Below, piece after piece: positions 1-10,055 of a stretch of 64,000 nt of DNA (position 1 is the stretch's first letter; each line of letters starts with the position of its first letter). Location: assembly GCF_025823185.1 (NCBI RefSeq), contig NZ_JACKVK010000008.1, positions 918,312-982,311 on the forward strand, written 5' to 3'. The notes beneath the pieces were generated by a model. That model ran no database searches. It was not told the origin of the DNA and saw only the letters and a program-made list of their open reading frames with translations. A program made the translations under genes and the position numbers. The DNA comes from Mycobacterium yunnanensis (GTDB lineage Bacteria; Actinomycetota; Actinomycetes; Mycobacteriales; Mycobacteriaceae).

Positions 1-294
1 ACGGTGCTGCTGAAGGGGAACGTCACCGTCGTCGCGGAAGCTTGCGCCGACAGGGTCTACCTGAACCCCGCCGGTCAGTCCTGGGCGGCGACCGCGGGCT
101 CGGGTGACGTGCTGTCCGGCGTGATCGGATCCCTTCTGGCCGCCGGGCTGCCCAGCTGTGAGGCCGCCGCGATGGCCGCCTTCGTCCACGCGCGTGCCGC
201 GGGCTTGTCGGCCGAGAGCCCCGGACCGCGACCGGCGCCCACCTCGGCGTCCGGAATCCTCGGCCACATTCGTTCGTCCGTCGCCAATCTCTAG
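1..294 (+). CDS. nnr: Bifunctional NAD(P)HX epimerase/dehydratase, C-terminal fragment
   Basis: This is the 3' end of a gene that begins before the window; 97 codons are visible in frame 1 and end at TAG. The visible part matches the C-terminal ADP-dependent NAD(P)HX dehydratase domain (YjeF C-terminal, ribokinase-like fold). It reads LLKGNVTVVA, then NPAGQSWAATAGSGDVLSG, where the GSGD segment is the conserved nucleotide-binding and catalytic region, and ends in an Ala-rich helical stretch. The full enzyme repairs hydrated NADH/NADPH in the cytosol. The gene for glutamate decarboxylase starts only 12 bp downstream, so the two are probably co-transcribed. In M. tuberculosis, by recall, nnr (Rv3433c) is also followed by gadB. 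The domain call is firm; the missing N-terminal epimerase half cannot be assessed. Confidence 0.85.
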   Translation, partial: TVLLKGNVTVVAEACADRVYLNPAGQSWAATAGSGDVLSGVIGSLLAAGLPSCEAAAMAAFVHARAAGLSAESPGPRPAPTSASGILGHIRSSVANL

Positions 295-306
295 AAGGGT
301 CACCAG

Positions 307-1698
307 ATGTCACCCAGGCTCAGCCCGTCGGCCTCGATCGCACCGGCCTACACCGGCCGATTGTCCACGTCTCCCGTACCGACGTTGCGGATGCCCGAGG
401 ACTCGATGGACCCACAGGCCGCCTACCGCTTCATCCACGACGAGCTCATGCTCGACGGCAGCTCGCGCCTGAATCTTGCGACGTTCGTCACGACGTGGAT
501 GGACCCCGAGGCCGAGAAGCTGATGGCCGAGACGTTCGACAAGAACATGATCGACAAGGACGAGTATCCGGCGACCGCGGCCATCGAACAGCGCTGCGTG
601 TGCATGGTCGCCGACCTCTTCCACGCCGAGAACCTTCGCGACGACGACCCCAACAGCGCCGTCGGCGTCTCCACGGTCGGCTCGAGCGAAGCGGTGATGC
701 TGGCCGGTCTGGCGATGAGCTGGCGATGGCGCAGCAAGGTCGGCGACGGCAAGGACGGCTGGCGGAGCAGACGGCCAAACCTGGTGATGGGCTCCAACGT
801 TCAGGTGGTGTGGGAGAAGTTCTGCCGGTACTTCGACGTCGAGCCCGTCTACCTGCCGATGGAGGAGGGTCGCTACGTCATCACCCCGGAGCAGGTCTTG
901 GACGCGGTGAACGAGGACACCATCGGCGTGGTCGCCATCCTCGGTACCACCTACACCGGTGAACTCGAACCGGTCGCCGAGATCTGTGCCTGCCTGGACG
1001 ATTTGGCCGCGAAGGGGGGAGTGGACGTTCCCGTGCACGTCGACGCCGCCAGCGGTGGGTTCGTGGTCCCGTTCCTGCACCCCGACGTCGTGTGGGACTT
1101 CCGCTTGCCCCGCGTGGTGTCGATCAACGTCAGCGGCCACAAGTACGGCCTGACCTATCCCGGCATCGGTTTCGTGGTGTGGCGCAACGCCGAACACCTG
1201 CCCGAGGAGTTGGTCTTCCGTGTCAACTACCTCGGCGGCGACATGCCGACGTTCACCCTGAACTTCTCCAAGGGTGGCAACCAGGTCATCGGCCAGTACT
1301 ACAACTTCCTGCGGCTCGGCCGGGCCGGATACGGCCAGGTGATGAGTTGCCTGTCGCAGACCGCGCGGTGGCTCGGGGATCAACTGCGGATGAGCGAGCA
1401 CTTCGAGCTGATCTCCGACGGCTCGGCGATCCCGGTGGTGGCCTTCAAGCTCAAGGGCACCCGCGGCTACACGGAGTTCGACGTCTCGCACGCGTTGCGC
1501 GCCTACGGCTGGCAGGTGCCCGCCTACACGATGCCGGACGACGCCACCGACGTCACGGTGCTGCGGATCGTGGTCCGCGAGGGCTTCTCGACCGATCTGG
1601 CCAGGGCGCTGAAGGACGACACCTTGACGGTCCTCAAGACCCTCGACGAGCTCAAGCCCGACGGCCACTTCGACGGGGTGCAACCCTTCGCCCACTAG
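307..1698 (+). CDS. gadB: Glutamate decarboxylase (PLP-dependent)
   Basis: The 463-residue protein has the full length of bacterial GadB, which converts L-glutamate to GABA and CO2 with uptake of a proton and serves acid tolerance and the GABA shunt. PLP-fold landmarks are visible in order: the family N-terminal region with LNLATFVTTWMDPEA, GVSTVGSSEAVMLAGLA (phosphate cup), HVDAASGGFVVPF (Asp that pairs with the pyridine nitrogen), and SINVSGHKYGLTYPG, where the Lys forms the Schiff base. The ATG start at 307 is preceded by AGAAGGG at a normal ribosome-binding distance. It sits 12 bp after nnr and 57 bp before alr, in the same direction. Nothing unusual is seen. Confidence 0.93.
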   Translation: MSPRLSPSASIAPAYTGRLSTSPVPTLRMPEDSMDPQAAYRFIHDELMLDGSSRLNLATFVTTWMDPEAEKLMAETFDKNMIDKDEYPATAAIEQRCVCMVADLFHAENLRDDDPNSAVGVSTVGSSEAVMLAGLAMSWRWRSKVGDGKDGWRSRRPNLVMGSNVQVVWEKFCRYFDVEPVYLPMEEGRYVITPEQVLDAVNEDTIGVVAILGTTYTGELEPVAEICACLDDLAAKGGVDVPVHVDAASGGFVVPFLHPDVVWDFRLPRVVSINVSGHKYGLTYPGIGFVVWRNAEHLPEELVFRVNYLGGDMPTFTLNFSKGGNQVIGQYYNFLRLGRAGYGQVMSCLSQTARWLGDQLRMSEHFELISDGSAIPVVAFKLKGTRGYTEFDVSHALRAYGWQVPAYTMPDDATDVTVLRIVVREGFSTDLARALKDDTLTVLKTLDELKPDGHFDGVQPFAH

Positions 1699-1755
1699 GG
1701 CGGGAGGCCGGTGTCCGGCGGCATCCGCGGCCGTTCTGAGACAATCGCAGACGAC

Positions 1756-2925
1756 ATGACCGTGCATCCGACCGACTCAGCGACCACGACCGCCATGCCG
1801 ACGGCGGTGGTCGACCTCGGCGCGGTCCGGCACAACGTGCGCCTCCTGCGCGAGCTGGCCGGCTCGGCCGAGGTGATGGCCGTGGTCAAGGCCGACGGAT
1901 ACGGTCACGGTGCAGCTCAGGTGGGTCGGGCCGCCGTGGAGGCCGGCGCCGCCGAACTGGGCGTCGCGACCGTCGGCGAAGCGCTGGAGTTGCGCCGCGA
2001 CGGCGTCACCGCCCCGGTGTTGTGCTGGCTGCACCCGCCGGGAACGGACTTCGTTCCTGCGCTGACCAACGACGTGCAGATCGGGATCTCCTCCATTCGG
2101 CAGCTCGACGAGGTGCTCGAGGCCACCCGTCGCACGGGCCGTCCGGCCACCGTCACCGTCAAGGTGGACACCGGGCTGAGCCGCAACGGCGCCAGCGCCG
2201 CCGAGTTCCCCGACCTGCTGGCCGCGCTGCGCAACGCGGTCTCCGACGAGGCCATCAGGTTGCGCGGCCTGATGTCGCACCTGGCGTGTGGCGACGACCC
2301 GACCAGCCCGGTCAACGACCGCCAGGCGCAGCGCTTCACCGAGATGCGTCGACGAGCCCTCGAGGCCGGCGTGACGTTCGAGGTCCATCACCTGGCGAAT
2401 TCGCCGGCCGCCATGACGCGCACGGACCTGGCCTTCGATCTGGTTCGGCCCGGCATCGCGGTGTACGGCCAGACGCCGATACCGGCCATGGGGGACATGG
2501 GGTTGCGTCCCGCCATGACGTTGAGGTGCCCCGTGGCCGCCGTGCGCCGGCTCCGGGCCGGGGACGGAGTCTCCTACGGCCACACCTGGATCGCCGAGCG
2601 CGACACCACCGTCGCCCTCATTCCGTTGGGATATGCCGACGGGGTGTTCCGCGGGTTGAGCGGCCGGATGTCGGTTCTGGTCAACGGGCGCCTGCGGCCG
2701 AACGTCGGCCGCATCTGCATGGACCAGTTCGTCGTCGACCTGGGGCCGGGTCCGGTCGACGTCGGCGTGGGTGACGACGCCGTCCTCTTCGGTCCCGGCG
2801 AACGTGGCGAACCCACCACGCAGGACTGGGCGACGACGCTGGGCACCATCAATTACGAGGTCGTCACCAGCCCGCGCGGGCGGGTGTCACGGACCTATGT
2901 CGACTCGTCTGGTGGAAGCCGTTGA
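1756..2925 (+). CDS. alr: Alanine racemase
   Basis: This PLP enzyme interconverts L- and D-alanine for peptidoglycan synthesis in the cytosol. The PLP lysine lies in [10 protein letters not shown] near the N-terminus, the second catalytic base is the Tyr in GVSYGHTW, and GRICMDQF is the conserved C-terminal domain signature. An upstream in-frame GTG exists at 1711, but I prefer ATG 1756 ([10 protein letters not shown]), giving 389 residues, because the racemase core begins soon after and the upstream codons show no family similarity. The stop overlaps the TTG start of the next gene by 4 bp (TTGA), implying translational coupling. M. tuberculosis Alr has a longer, non-conserved N-terminus, so the exact start is uncertain. 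Confidence 0.93.
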   Translation: MTVHPTDSATTTAMPTAVVDLGAVRHNVRLLRELAGSAEVMAVVKADGYGHGAAQVGRAAVEAGAAELGVATVGEALELRRDGVTAPVLCWLHPPGTDFVPALTNDVQIGISSIRQLDEVLEATRRTGRPATVTVKVDTGLSRNGASAAEFPDLLAALRNAVSDEAIRLRGLMSHLACGDDPTSPVNDRQAQRFTEMRRRALEAGVTFEVHHLANSPAAMTRTDLAFDLVRPGIAVYGQTPIPAMGDMGLRPAMTLRCPVAAVRRLRAGDGVSYGHTWIAERDTTVALIPLGYADGVFRGLSGRMSVLVNGRLRPNVGRICMDQFVVDLGPGPVDVGVGDDAVLFGPGERGEPTTQDWATTLGTINYEVVTSPRGRVSRTYVDSSGGSR

Positions 2926-4016
2926 GCCGCAAGCGCAGAGGACAGTGGCTGGCCGGCCTCGCGGGTCTGTCCGCCGTCGGTGGGCTCGCAGGCACCACCG
3001 TCGTGCGTTCCCTCACCCGGCGGGTCGCCGACGTGGATCCACACCGGGACGAGGACTTCGATTTGCTCGACGCCGACCGCGGCTGCGTGGTGACGACGTC
3101 GGACGGCGTGCCGCTCGCGGTTCGCGAAGTAGGACCGAAGGACGCGTCGCTGACGGTGGTGTTCGCCCACGGATTCTGTCTGCGCATGGGGGCCTTCTAC
3201 TTTCAGCGGGCGCGGCTCACCGAACAGTGGGGCTCGCAGGTCCGGATGGTGTTCTACGACCAGCGGGGTCACGGTCAGTCGGGTGAGGCGTCCCCGCACA
3301 CCTACACCGTCCCCCAGTTGGGTCACGACCTGGAAGCCGTGCTGTCGGTGATGGCTCCCCGCGGCCCGGTGGTCCTCGTCGGGCACTCGATGGGCGGCAT
3401 GACGGTGCTGTCCCACGCCCGGCAGTATCCGCAGCACTATCCGAGCCGCATCGTCGGCGTCGCCCTCATTTCCTCTGCCGCCGAAGGTGTTTCGCGATCA
3501 CCGCTGGGCGAGGTCTTGAAGAACCCGGTGTTGGAGGCCGCCCGATTCGCCGTGCGCTACGCACCCAAGACCGTCCACCGCACTCGCGGCGCGGCGAGTT
3601 CGGTGATCGGGCCGGTGCTACGGGCCGCGTCCTACGGCGACGACAAGATCAGTCAGAGCGTCGTGGCGTTCTCCGAGCGGATGATGCACGACACCCCGAT
3701 CGCCACGTTGGTCGGATTCCTGCATGCCCTCGAGGTGCACGACGAGACTGCCGCGCTGCCGGTGCTGGCGAAGGTGCCGTCGCTGATCGTCTGCGGCGAC
3801 CACGATCTGCTGACCCCGCACGAGTACTCCGAGGCCATGGCGGCGGAACTGCCGAAGTCCGAACTCGTCATCGTCGGCGGCGCAGGCCATCTCGTCGAGC
3901 TGGAGCAGCCCGAGATCGTCGACGACGCACTGGTGCGACTGGTCCAGCGGGCGACGCCGTCGAAACTGGTCGCGATGACGCGCCGCCTGCGGGAACGGGT
4001 GCGCACTCATGGCTGA
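2922..4016 (+). CDS. Alpha/beta-fold hydrolase
   Basis: This is a 364-residue protein with a TTG start overlapping the alr stop. A hydrophobic segment (residues ~8-30, [16 protein letters not shown]) may be a signal anchor, so the enzyme could be membrane-associated. The alpha/beta-hydrolase core follows: [15 protein letters not shown] (oxyanion region), [10 protein letters not shown], the nucleophile elbow VGHSMGGMT with Ser in GHSMG, a likely acid in [14 protein letters not shown], and the catalytic His in [12 protein letters not shown]. This is a complete Ser-Asp-His triad of the epoxide-hydrolase/haloperoxidase-like type. The substrate cannot be told from sequence. Its stop overlaps tsaE by 8 bp, so it is embedded in the alr-to-tsaD operon. 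I do not recall an equivalent between alr and tsaE in M. tuberculosis. Confidence 0.85.
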   Translation: MSRKRRGQWLAGLAGLSAVGGLAGTTVVRSLTRRVADVDPHRDEDFDLLDADRGCVVTTSDGVPLAVREVGPKDASLTVVFAHGFCLRMGAFYFQRARLTEQWGSQVRMVFYDQRGHGQSGEASPHTYTVPQLGHDLEAVLSVMAPRGPVVLVGHSMGGMTVLSHARQYPQHYPSRIVGVALISSAAEGVSRSPLGEVLKNPVLEAARFAVRYAPKTVHRTRGAASSVIGPVLRAASYGDDKISQSVVAFSERMMHDTPIATLVGFLHALEVHDETAALPVLAKVPSLIVCGDHDLLTPHEYSEAMAAELPKSELVIVGGAGHLVELEQPEIVDDALVRLVQRATPSKLVAMTRRLRERVRTHG

Positions 4017-4494
4017 GCTTCTCGCGGGCACCGCGGAGTTGCCCACCGCCGAGGACACCCTGGCGTTTGGTGCCCGGCTGGGCGCCGACCTCGTCGCCGG
4101 TGACGTCGTCGTCCTGTCCGGACCGTTGGGTGCCGGAAAGACCGTGGTGGCCAAGGGAATCGCCCGAGCCATGGACGTCGAGGGTGCCGTCACCTCGCCG
4201 ACCTTCGTGCTGGCGCGGGTGCATCCGGCCCGGCGGGGCGGAGCGCCCGCCATGGTCCACGTCGACGTCTACCGCCTGCTCGACCACGCCGGGGCTGATC
4301 TGCTCGCCGAACTCGACTCGCTCGACCTGGACACCGATCTCGACGACGCCGTCGTGGTGGTCGAATGGGGGGAGGGGCTCGCCGAGCGGTTGTCGGAGCG
4401 TCATCTCGACATCCGGCTCGAGCGCGGTGGCCAGACCGACGTCCGCATCGCGACCTGGACGTGGCACCGAGACGCCGAGGATCCGCGCCCGTGA
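4009..4494 (+). CDS. tsaE: tRNA t6A biosynthesis ATPase TsaE
   Basis: TsaE is the small P-loop ATPase that works with TsaB and TsaD to put threonylcarbamoyl on A37 of ANN-decoding tRNAs. The 161-residue protein shows Walker A GPLGAGKT at residues ~38-45, the TsaE-specific switch region VTSPTFVLARVH, HVDVYRL (the family H-x-D-x-YR motif), and VVVVEWGEGL as the Walker B-like strand. It overlaps the upstream hydrolase gene by 8 bp and tsaB by 4 bp (GTGA). Length and motifs are those of a functional enzyme. Confidence 0.94.
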   Translation: MAELLAGTAELPTAEDTLAFGARLGADLVAGDVVVLSGPLGAGKTVVAKGIARAMDVEGAVTSPTFVLARVHPARRGGAPAMVHVDVYRLLDHAGADLLAELDSLDLDTDLDDAVVVVEWGEGLAERLSERHLDIRLERGGQTDVRIATWTWHRDAEDPRP

Positions 4495-5114
4495 CCATCG
4501 TCCTGGCCGTCGACACCGCCACGCCCGCCGTCACCGCGGGTGTCGTCCGTCGCACCCCGTCCGGAGTCGACGTCCTCGGGGAGCGGGTGACCGTCGACCC
4601 TCGCGCCCACGCCGAGCAGCTCACCCCAAACGTGTTGGGCGCCCTGGCCGATGCCGGTCTTCGAATGGCCGACCTCGGCGCGGTGGTCGTCGGGTGCGGC
4701 CCCGGGCCGTTCACCGGGCTGCGTGTGGGCATGGCGACCGGCGCGGCCTACGGGCATGCCCTCGGCGTGCCGGTGTTCGGCGTGTGCAGCCTCGACGCCA
4801 TCGGCGTGGACACCACCGGCGACGTGCTGGTGGTCACCGATGCCCGCCGTCGCGAGGTGTACTGGGCGCGTTACCGCGACGGCGTCCGCGTCGACGGTCC
4901 GGCGGTGAACGCCCCGGCCGACGTGCCGGCCGACGCGTCCGCGGTCGCAGGCTCCCCGCAGCACGCGGCGCTGTTCGAGCTGCCCCGGCTGGAGGTCACG
5001 CAGCCGACGGCGTCGGGTCTGGTGCGGGCCGCCGACTGGGCCAGGGAGCCCGAACCCCTTCTGCCGCTGTACCTTCGGCGTCCGGACGCCACGCCACCGC
5101 GGGCGCGACCATGA
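4491..5114 (+). CDS. tsaB: tRNA t6A biosynthesis protein TsaB
   Basis: TsaB is a TsaD paralogue without catalytic metal ligands that dimerises with TsaD in the t6A transferase complex. The 207-residue protein begins MTIVLAVDTATPAVTAGVV, an ASKHA-fold phosphate-1 strand. It then has the family hallmark VVGCGPGPFTGLRVGMATG and a short, variable C-terminal half, as expected. The GTG start at 4491 overlaps the tsaE stop by 4 bp, and the stop overlaps the rimI ATG by 4 bp, so this is a strictly coupled operon. The tsaE-tsaB-rimI-tsaD order is standard in actinobacteria. Confidence 0.93.
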   Translation: MTIVLAVDTATPAVTAGVVRRTPSGVDVLGERVTVDPRAHAEQLTPNVLGALADAGLRMADLGAVVVGCGPGPFTGLRVGMATGAAYGHALGVPVFGVCSLDAIGVDTTGDVLVVTDARRREVYWARYRDGVRVDGPAVNAPADVPADASAVAGSPQHAALFELPRLEVTQPTASGLVRAADWAREPEPLLPLYLRRPDATPPRARP

Positions 5115-5587
5115 CCGTGGAGTACGGTCCGCTGACCGTCGGTGACGCCGACCGCTGCGCCGAATTGGAGGCCCAGCTGTTTCCCGGCGACGACCCCTGG
5201 CCCGCCGTGGCGTTCATCCGGGAGCTGGACTCCGCGCACAACCACTACGTGGCGGCGCGCGAGGACGGCGAACTGGTCGGCTACGCGGGCGTGAGCCGGC
5301 TGGGCCGCAGACCCCCGTTCGAATACGAGGTGCACACCATTGGCGTCGACCCCCGGTGTCAGGGTCGCGGCATCGGTCGCGTGCTGCTCGAGCGACTGCT
5401 GGACATCGCCGACGGGGGCATCGTCTTCCTCGAGGTGAGGACCGACAACGCTGCGGCGATCGCCCTGTACGAGAGCGTCGGCTTCAGCGTGATGGGTGTT
5501 CGGAAGCGGTACTACCGGGTCAGCGGCGCCGACGCGTACACGATGCGCCGCGACGCCCAGAAGGCGACCGGGGGAGGAGTTCGATGA
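5111..5587 (+). CDS. rimI: Ribosomal protein S18-alanine N-acetyltransferase (GNAT)
   Basis: This 158-residue single-domain GNAT acetyltransferase starts at ATG 5111, overlapping tsaB by 4 bp. The acetyl-CoA pyrophosphate loop is [19 protein letters not shown] (Q/R-x-x-G-x-G/A). The downstream [20 protein letters not shown] is the RimI-type motif (V-R-x-x-N-x-x-A-x-x-L-Y-x-x-x-G-F), followed by RKRYYR. In E. coli RimI acetylates the N-terminal Ala of ribosomal protein S18; the mycobacterial enzyme is thought to be broader. Placement between tsaB and tsaD is typical. Its stop overlaps the tsaD start by 4 bp. Confidence 0.92.
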   Translation: MTVEYGPLTVGDADRCAELEAQLFPGDDPWPAVAFIRELDSAHNHYVAAREDGELVGYAGVSRLGRRPPFEYEVHTIGVDPRCQGRGIGRVLLERLLDIADGGIVFLEVRTDNAAAIALYESVGFSVMGVRKRYYRVSGADAYTMRRDAQKATGGGVR

Positions 5588-6606
5588 TCATCCTTGCCAT
5601 CGAGAGTTCCTGTGACGAAACGGGAGTCGGCATCTGCCGACTCGACGACGACGGCACGGTGACGCTGCTGGCCGACGAGGTGGCCTCCAGCGTCGACGAA
5701 CACGCCCGCTTCGGCGGCGTCGTCCCCGAGATCGCCTCCCGTGCGCACCTCGAGGCGCTCGGCCCCACCATGCGCCGCGCGCTGTCCGCGGCCTCGGTGT
5801 CTCGCCCCGACGTCGTCGCCGCCACCATTGGCCCCGGCCTGGCCGGTGCGCTCCTGGTGGGCGTGGCGGCGGCCAAGGCGTACGCCGCTGCCTGGGAGGT
5901 GCCGTTCTACGGGGTGAACCACCTCGGCGGCCACCTCGCCGCCGACGTCTACGACCACGGTCCGCTGCCCGAGAGTGTCGGCCTGCTGGTCTCCGGTGGG
6001 CACACCAACCTGCTGCACGTGCGGTCGCTGGGGCAGCCAATCGACGAGATCGGCAGCACCGTCGACGACGCCGCAGGCGAGGCCTACGACAAGATCGCCC
6101 GGCTACTCGGCCTCGGCTACCCGGGGGGAAGGGTGCTCGACGAGTTGGCCCGCACCGGGGATCGTGATGCGATCGTCTTCCCCCGCGGGATGACCGGTCC
6201 GCGGGACGATCCCTACGCGTTCAGCTTCTCGGGGCTCAAGACTGCGGTGGCACGCTACGTCGAGTCCCATCCCGGGGCCGCGACGGCCGACGTCGCGGCC
6301 GGTTTTCAGGAGGCCGTCGCCGACGTGCTGACCAAGAAGGCCGTTCGGGCCGCCGACGCGCTCGGCGTGTCGACGCTGCTGATCGCCGGCGGCGTGGCGG
6401 CCAACTCGCGGCTGCGCGAGCTCGCCGAAGAGCGTTGTGCCGCAGCTGGTCTGACGCTGCGCGTGCCAAGGCCGCGGTTGTGCACCGACAACGGCGCGAT
6501 GATCGCCTCGTTCGCCGCGCATCTCATCGCCGCGGGAGCCTCGCCGTCGTCGCTGACCGCGGCAACCGATCCGGGGCTGCCGGTCGTGCGAGGACAGGTC
6601 GCCTAG
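5584..6606 (+). CDS. tsaD: tRNA N6-adenosine threonylcarbamoyltransferase TsaD
   Basis: TsaD is the catalytic subunit that transfers threonylcarbamoyl from threonylcarbamoyl-AMP to tRNA A37. The 340-residue protein starts [17 protein letters not shown] (ASKHA fold). The metal-binding histidines lie in [11 protein letters not shown] (first H) and [11 protein letters not shown] (H-x-x-x-H). [13 protein letters not shown] is the central phosphate motif, and [22 protein letters not shown] and [14 protein letters not shown] complete the family pattern. ATG 5584 overlaps rimI by 4 bp. The TAG stop lies inside the first copy of a 26-bp tandem duplication shared with the convergent ATPase gene (see the repeat at 6603). 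Confidence 0.95.
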   Translation: MIILAIESSCDETGVGICRLDDDGTVTLLADEVASSVDEHARFGGVVPEIASRAHLEALGPTMRRALSAASVSRPDVVAATIGPGLAGALLVGVAAAKAYAAAWEVPFYGVNHLGGHLAADVYDHGPLPESVGLLVSGGHTNLLHVRSLGQPIDEIGSTVDDAAGEAYDKIARLLGLGYPGGRVLDELARTGDRDAIVFPRGMTGPRDDPYAFSFSGLKTAVARYVESHPGAATADVAAGFQEAVADVLTKKAVRAADALGVSTLLIAGGVAANSRLRELAEERCAAAGLTLRVPRPRLCTDNGAMIASFAAHLIAAGASPSSLTAATDPGLPVVRGQVA

Positions 6607-6654
6607 AGCCGGATGTGGCGGACCGCCACTAGAGCCGGATGTGGCGGACCGCCA
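6603..6654. repeat. Perfect 26-bp tandem duplication spanning two convergent stop codons
   Basis: Two identical 26-bp units, 6603-6628 and 6629-6654, abut exactly. Each begins with the palindrome CTAG. In the first copy this supplies the plus-strand tsaD stop (TAG, 6604-6606); in the second it supplies the minus-strand stop of the ATPase (6631-6629). Each unit also contains a hairpin, GTGGCGG-A-CCGCCAC, at 6615-6629 and 6641-6655. A single unit would have held both stops in one CTAG, so a recent slippage or unequal exchange appears to have separated two overlapping convergent genes. The hairpins could act as a bidirectional terminator, although no T-tract follows. Confidence 0.9.
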
Positions 6655-7240
6655 CGCCCAGTCGGCGAATTTGGAAGCGCACGGGCGACAGGCGCCCCCG
6701 GGTCAGCTCCAGCTGGGCGTCGGCGGCGATGGTCTCGACCACCTCGTCGACGCTGCGGTCGTCGGTGGGCACGTGCGTCGCGTAGCGAGCATCGGACAGG
6801 GCCGCCACGCAGCGGTCGATCTGCCGCATGGCCCACGTTTCGTCCCGGCCGACCAGGCGCCCGCCGACGTAGGCCAGCCGGGCCCGTAGGCGTCGCCGCA
6901 GCGTCTCCGGCGACGCGAGCAGCGCATAGTGCCGCACGTCGACTCCGTCGGCGCGCAACCCCCCGATGATCTCGTCGAAGTAGTCGTCGCGCACCAACGT
7001 CATCGGCACGATCACCGGGCCTCCGGAGGCGGCGTCCGCGTCCCGCAGCGTCGCCGCGCCGGCGGTCCGCCACTGCGGCAGATCCTGGAAGTCGCCGCGC
7101 GCGGCCGCGGGCAGCATCTTCTGCAGCGCGAACCCCAGCAGTTCTGGATCGGAGACCCGCGAGCCGTCCAATCGGCGGTGCAATTCGTGGGCGGTGTGCG
7201 TCTTGCCCGCACCGAACGCGCCGTTGATCCACACCAGCAT
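6629..7240 (-). CDS. P-loop NTPase / AAA-type small ATPase (TmrB-like)
   Basis: This 203-residue protein is read on the minus strand from ATG 7240. It opens with MLVWINGAFGAGKTHTAHEL, so Walker A (GAFGAGKT) lies at residues ~7-14, as in small nucleotide or antibiotic kinases and TmrB-like ATPases. Later segments VIVPMTLVRDDYFDEIIGGL and HYALLASPETLRRRLRAR fit a kinase-like LID region. I cannot name a substrate. It sits alone between tsaD (convergent) and groES (divergent), interrupting what I recall as a direct tsaD-groES neighbourhood in M. tuberculosis. Its last codons (VRHIRL-stop) fall in the second copy of the 26-bp duplication, which leaves the reading frame intact. Confidence 0.8.
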   Translation of the reverse strand: MLVWINGAFGAGKTHTAHELHRRLDGSRVSDPELLGFALQKMLPAAARGDFQDLPQWRTAGAATLRDADAASGGPVIVPMTLVRDDYFDEIIGGLRADGVDVRHYALLASPETLRRRLRARLAYVGGRLVGRDETWAMRQIDRCVAALSDARYATHVPTDDRSVDEVVETIAADAQLELTRGRLSPVRFQIRRLGVAVRHIRL

Positions 7241-7316
7241 GGCGCCGAGGCTACCGACGTCTCCGGCCCCCCTGAGGGCCGCGATGATCTAGATTCGAAT
7301 CACCGTGCACCCACCC

Positions 7317-7351
7317 TTGAGGTACTAGCACTCGCGTGTATAGAGTGCTAA
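7317..7351 (+). promoter_or_regulatory. groES promoter with CIRCE (HrcA) operator
   Basis: A CIRCE element occupies 7325-7351: arm CTAGCACTC (7325-7333), a 9-bp spacer and arm GAGTGCTAA (7343-7351). This matches the HrcA consensus TTAGCACTC-N9-GAGTGCTAA except for the first base. It lies over a likely housekeeping promoter, -35 TTGAGG (7317-7322), a 16-bp spacer and -10 TATAGA (7339-7344), so HrcA binding would block RNA polymerase directly. A 5' UTR of roughly 150 nt to the groES GTG would follow. I do not see a convincing HspR (HAIR) site here. Confidence 0.9.
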
Positions 7352-7499
7352 GTGGCAGACGGCCAAACCCCGCTCCGGCTCCCGCGACGACGGTGTCGAG
7401 GTCCAGGACGCATGCCGAACAACACGACAACTGCAGGAAATCCGTGAAGGTCCGGGAATCGTCCCGGATCGCACCCCTATCAATGTGGAGGGCTCCATC

Positions 7500-7799
7500 G
7501 TGGCCGTGAACATCAAGCCACTCGAGGACAAGATCCTCGTTCAGGCCAATGAGGCCGAGACTACGACCGCCTCTGGTCTGGTCATCCCCGACACCGCCAA
7601 GGAAAAGCCGCAGGAAGGCACCGTCGTCGCAGTTGGCCCCGGCCGCTGGGACGAGGATGGCGAGAAGCGCATCCCCCTGGACGTCTCCGAGGGCGACACC
7701 GTCATCTACAGCAAGTACGGCGGCACCGAGATCAAGTACAACAACGAGGAGTACCTCATTCTGTCGGCGCGTGACGTGCTGGCAGTCGTCTCCAAGTAA
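7500..7799 (+). CDS. groES: Co-chaperonin GroES (Cpn10)
   Basis: This is a 99-residue GroES that caps the GroEL barrel during ATP-driven protein folding. The sequence [20 protein letters not shown], the mobile loop with [15 protein letters not shown], and [15 protein letters not shown] are the mycobacterial Cpn10 signature. I choose GTG 7500 ([10 protein letters not shown]) because GGAGGG at 7488-7493 is a correctly spaced ribosome-binding site and the known protein begins just before VNIKPLED; the upstream in-frame ATG would put that site inside the gene. Heat-shock control by HrcA is indicated by the CIRCE element upstream. groEL1 follows after 95 bp. Confidence 0.96.
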   Translation: MAVNIKPLEDKILVQANEAETTTASGLVIPDTAKEKPQEGTVVAVGPGRWDEDGEKRIPLDVSEGDTVIYSKYGGTEIKYNNEEYLILSARDVLAVVSK

Positions 7800-7811
7800 G
7801 CATCACCCATT

Positions 7812-7854
7812 CCGCCCCGGAGATCCCCGTCAACGCGGGTGATGTCCGGGGCGG
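7812..7854 (+). promoter_or_regulatory. Hairpin in the groES-groEL1 spacer
   Basis: Perfect 10-bp arms CCGCCCCGGA (7812-7821) and TCCGGGGCGG (7845-7854) enclose a 23-nt loop that itself contains complementary CCCGT/ACGCGGG bases. It is the only strong structure between groES and groEL1 and has no T-tract. It could be a processing or stability element, or a partial attenuator setting the groES to groEL1 ratio. The function is inferred. Confidence 0.5.
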
Positions 7855-7879
7855 CATGCGTTGCGTCTCATCTACGTAG

Positions 7880-9520
<1,641 letters not shown>

Positions 9521-9535
9521 TTCGACCTGTACGAC

Positions 9536-9568
9536 AAGCGCCCCCGGCCTCGTGGCCGGGGGCGCTTT
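9536..9568 (+). terminator. Intrinsic terminator after groEL1
   Basis: A perfect 14-bp stem (9536-9549 paired with 9554-9567) has a TCGT loop. The left arm begins AAGCG and the right arm ends CGCTTT, giving a short T-run. It starts 16 bp after the groEL1 stop and is a strong rho-independent terminator that isolates the chaperonin operon. Confidence 0.9.
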
Positions 9569-9649
9569 CGTCGTTGTGCCGAGTGCACGTGTGGTGAACT
9601 CGAACGTCGAGACGGCACGTCAACATGCGTGCACTGAGCGGATGAAGGG

Positions 9650-9832
9650 TCAGGCGGCTGCCGCGGCGGGCAGCTGAGGTGCCTCCGTGCTGACGTGGAA
9701 GTACACCTGCTGGCACGGCGCGCACGTCACGTCGTAGCGCAGGCCACCGCCCTCGACGGCATCGAGGGTGAAATTGAGGGGGGCCGCGCAGCTAGGGCAG
9801 TGCGTGGTGCCGACTTCGATCGTGGACGTCAT
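9650..9832 (-). CDS. Small zinc-ribbon protein
   Basis: This 60-residue protein is read from ATG 9832 (MTSTIEVGTTHCPSCAAPLNF), with GGAAAGG upstream as ribosome-binding site. Two Cys pairs, HCPSC and TCAPC about 27 residues apart, form a likely zinc ribbon. The last residues are an Ala-rich tail (LPAAAAA). An in-frame ATG 51 bp upstream lacks a good ribosome-binding site. No catalytic domain is visible, and the function is unknown. It is divergent from the ThrE-type exporter across a 223-bp spacer. Confidence 0.7.
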   Translation of the reverse strand: MTSTIEVGTTHCPSCAAPLNFTLDAVEGGGLRYDVTCAPCQQVYFHVSTEAPQLPAAAAA

Positions 9833-10055
9833 CGTCGATGCCTTTCCGGTGAGCTCAAGCGTTGAGCAGTGGATGCCCCTCAAAGTAGGAAGCCAACCTA
9901 ATAGATGGCTTAGAAAACGCGTTTCGTGACCATGATGTGCCCATTCTCACGAGCGGCTAATCGCCAAATTCGTGGTGCCATGAGTAAAATCGCTTTTGCT
10001 CCTGACTAACGCCTTTACGAATGGTCGGAGTAGTCGTCAACAGGAGATCAGTGCA

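Noticed and set aside
310..1767. 485-codon open frame antisense to gadB
   Set aside because: It lies wholly opposite a confident glutamate decarboxylase gene and has no motif.
6603..7232. Alternative 209-codon frame over the P-loop ATPase
   Set aside because: The competing frame (6629-7240) starts with a Walker A motif; this one is Arg/Ala-rich without motifs.
7310..7340. HspR (HAIR) operator at groES
   Set aside because: CTTGAG is present, but the facing ACTCAAG arm at the required distance is not.
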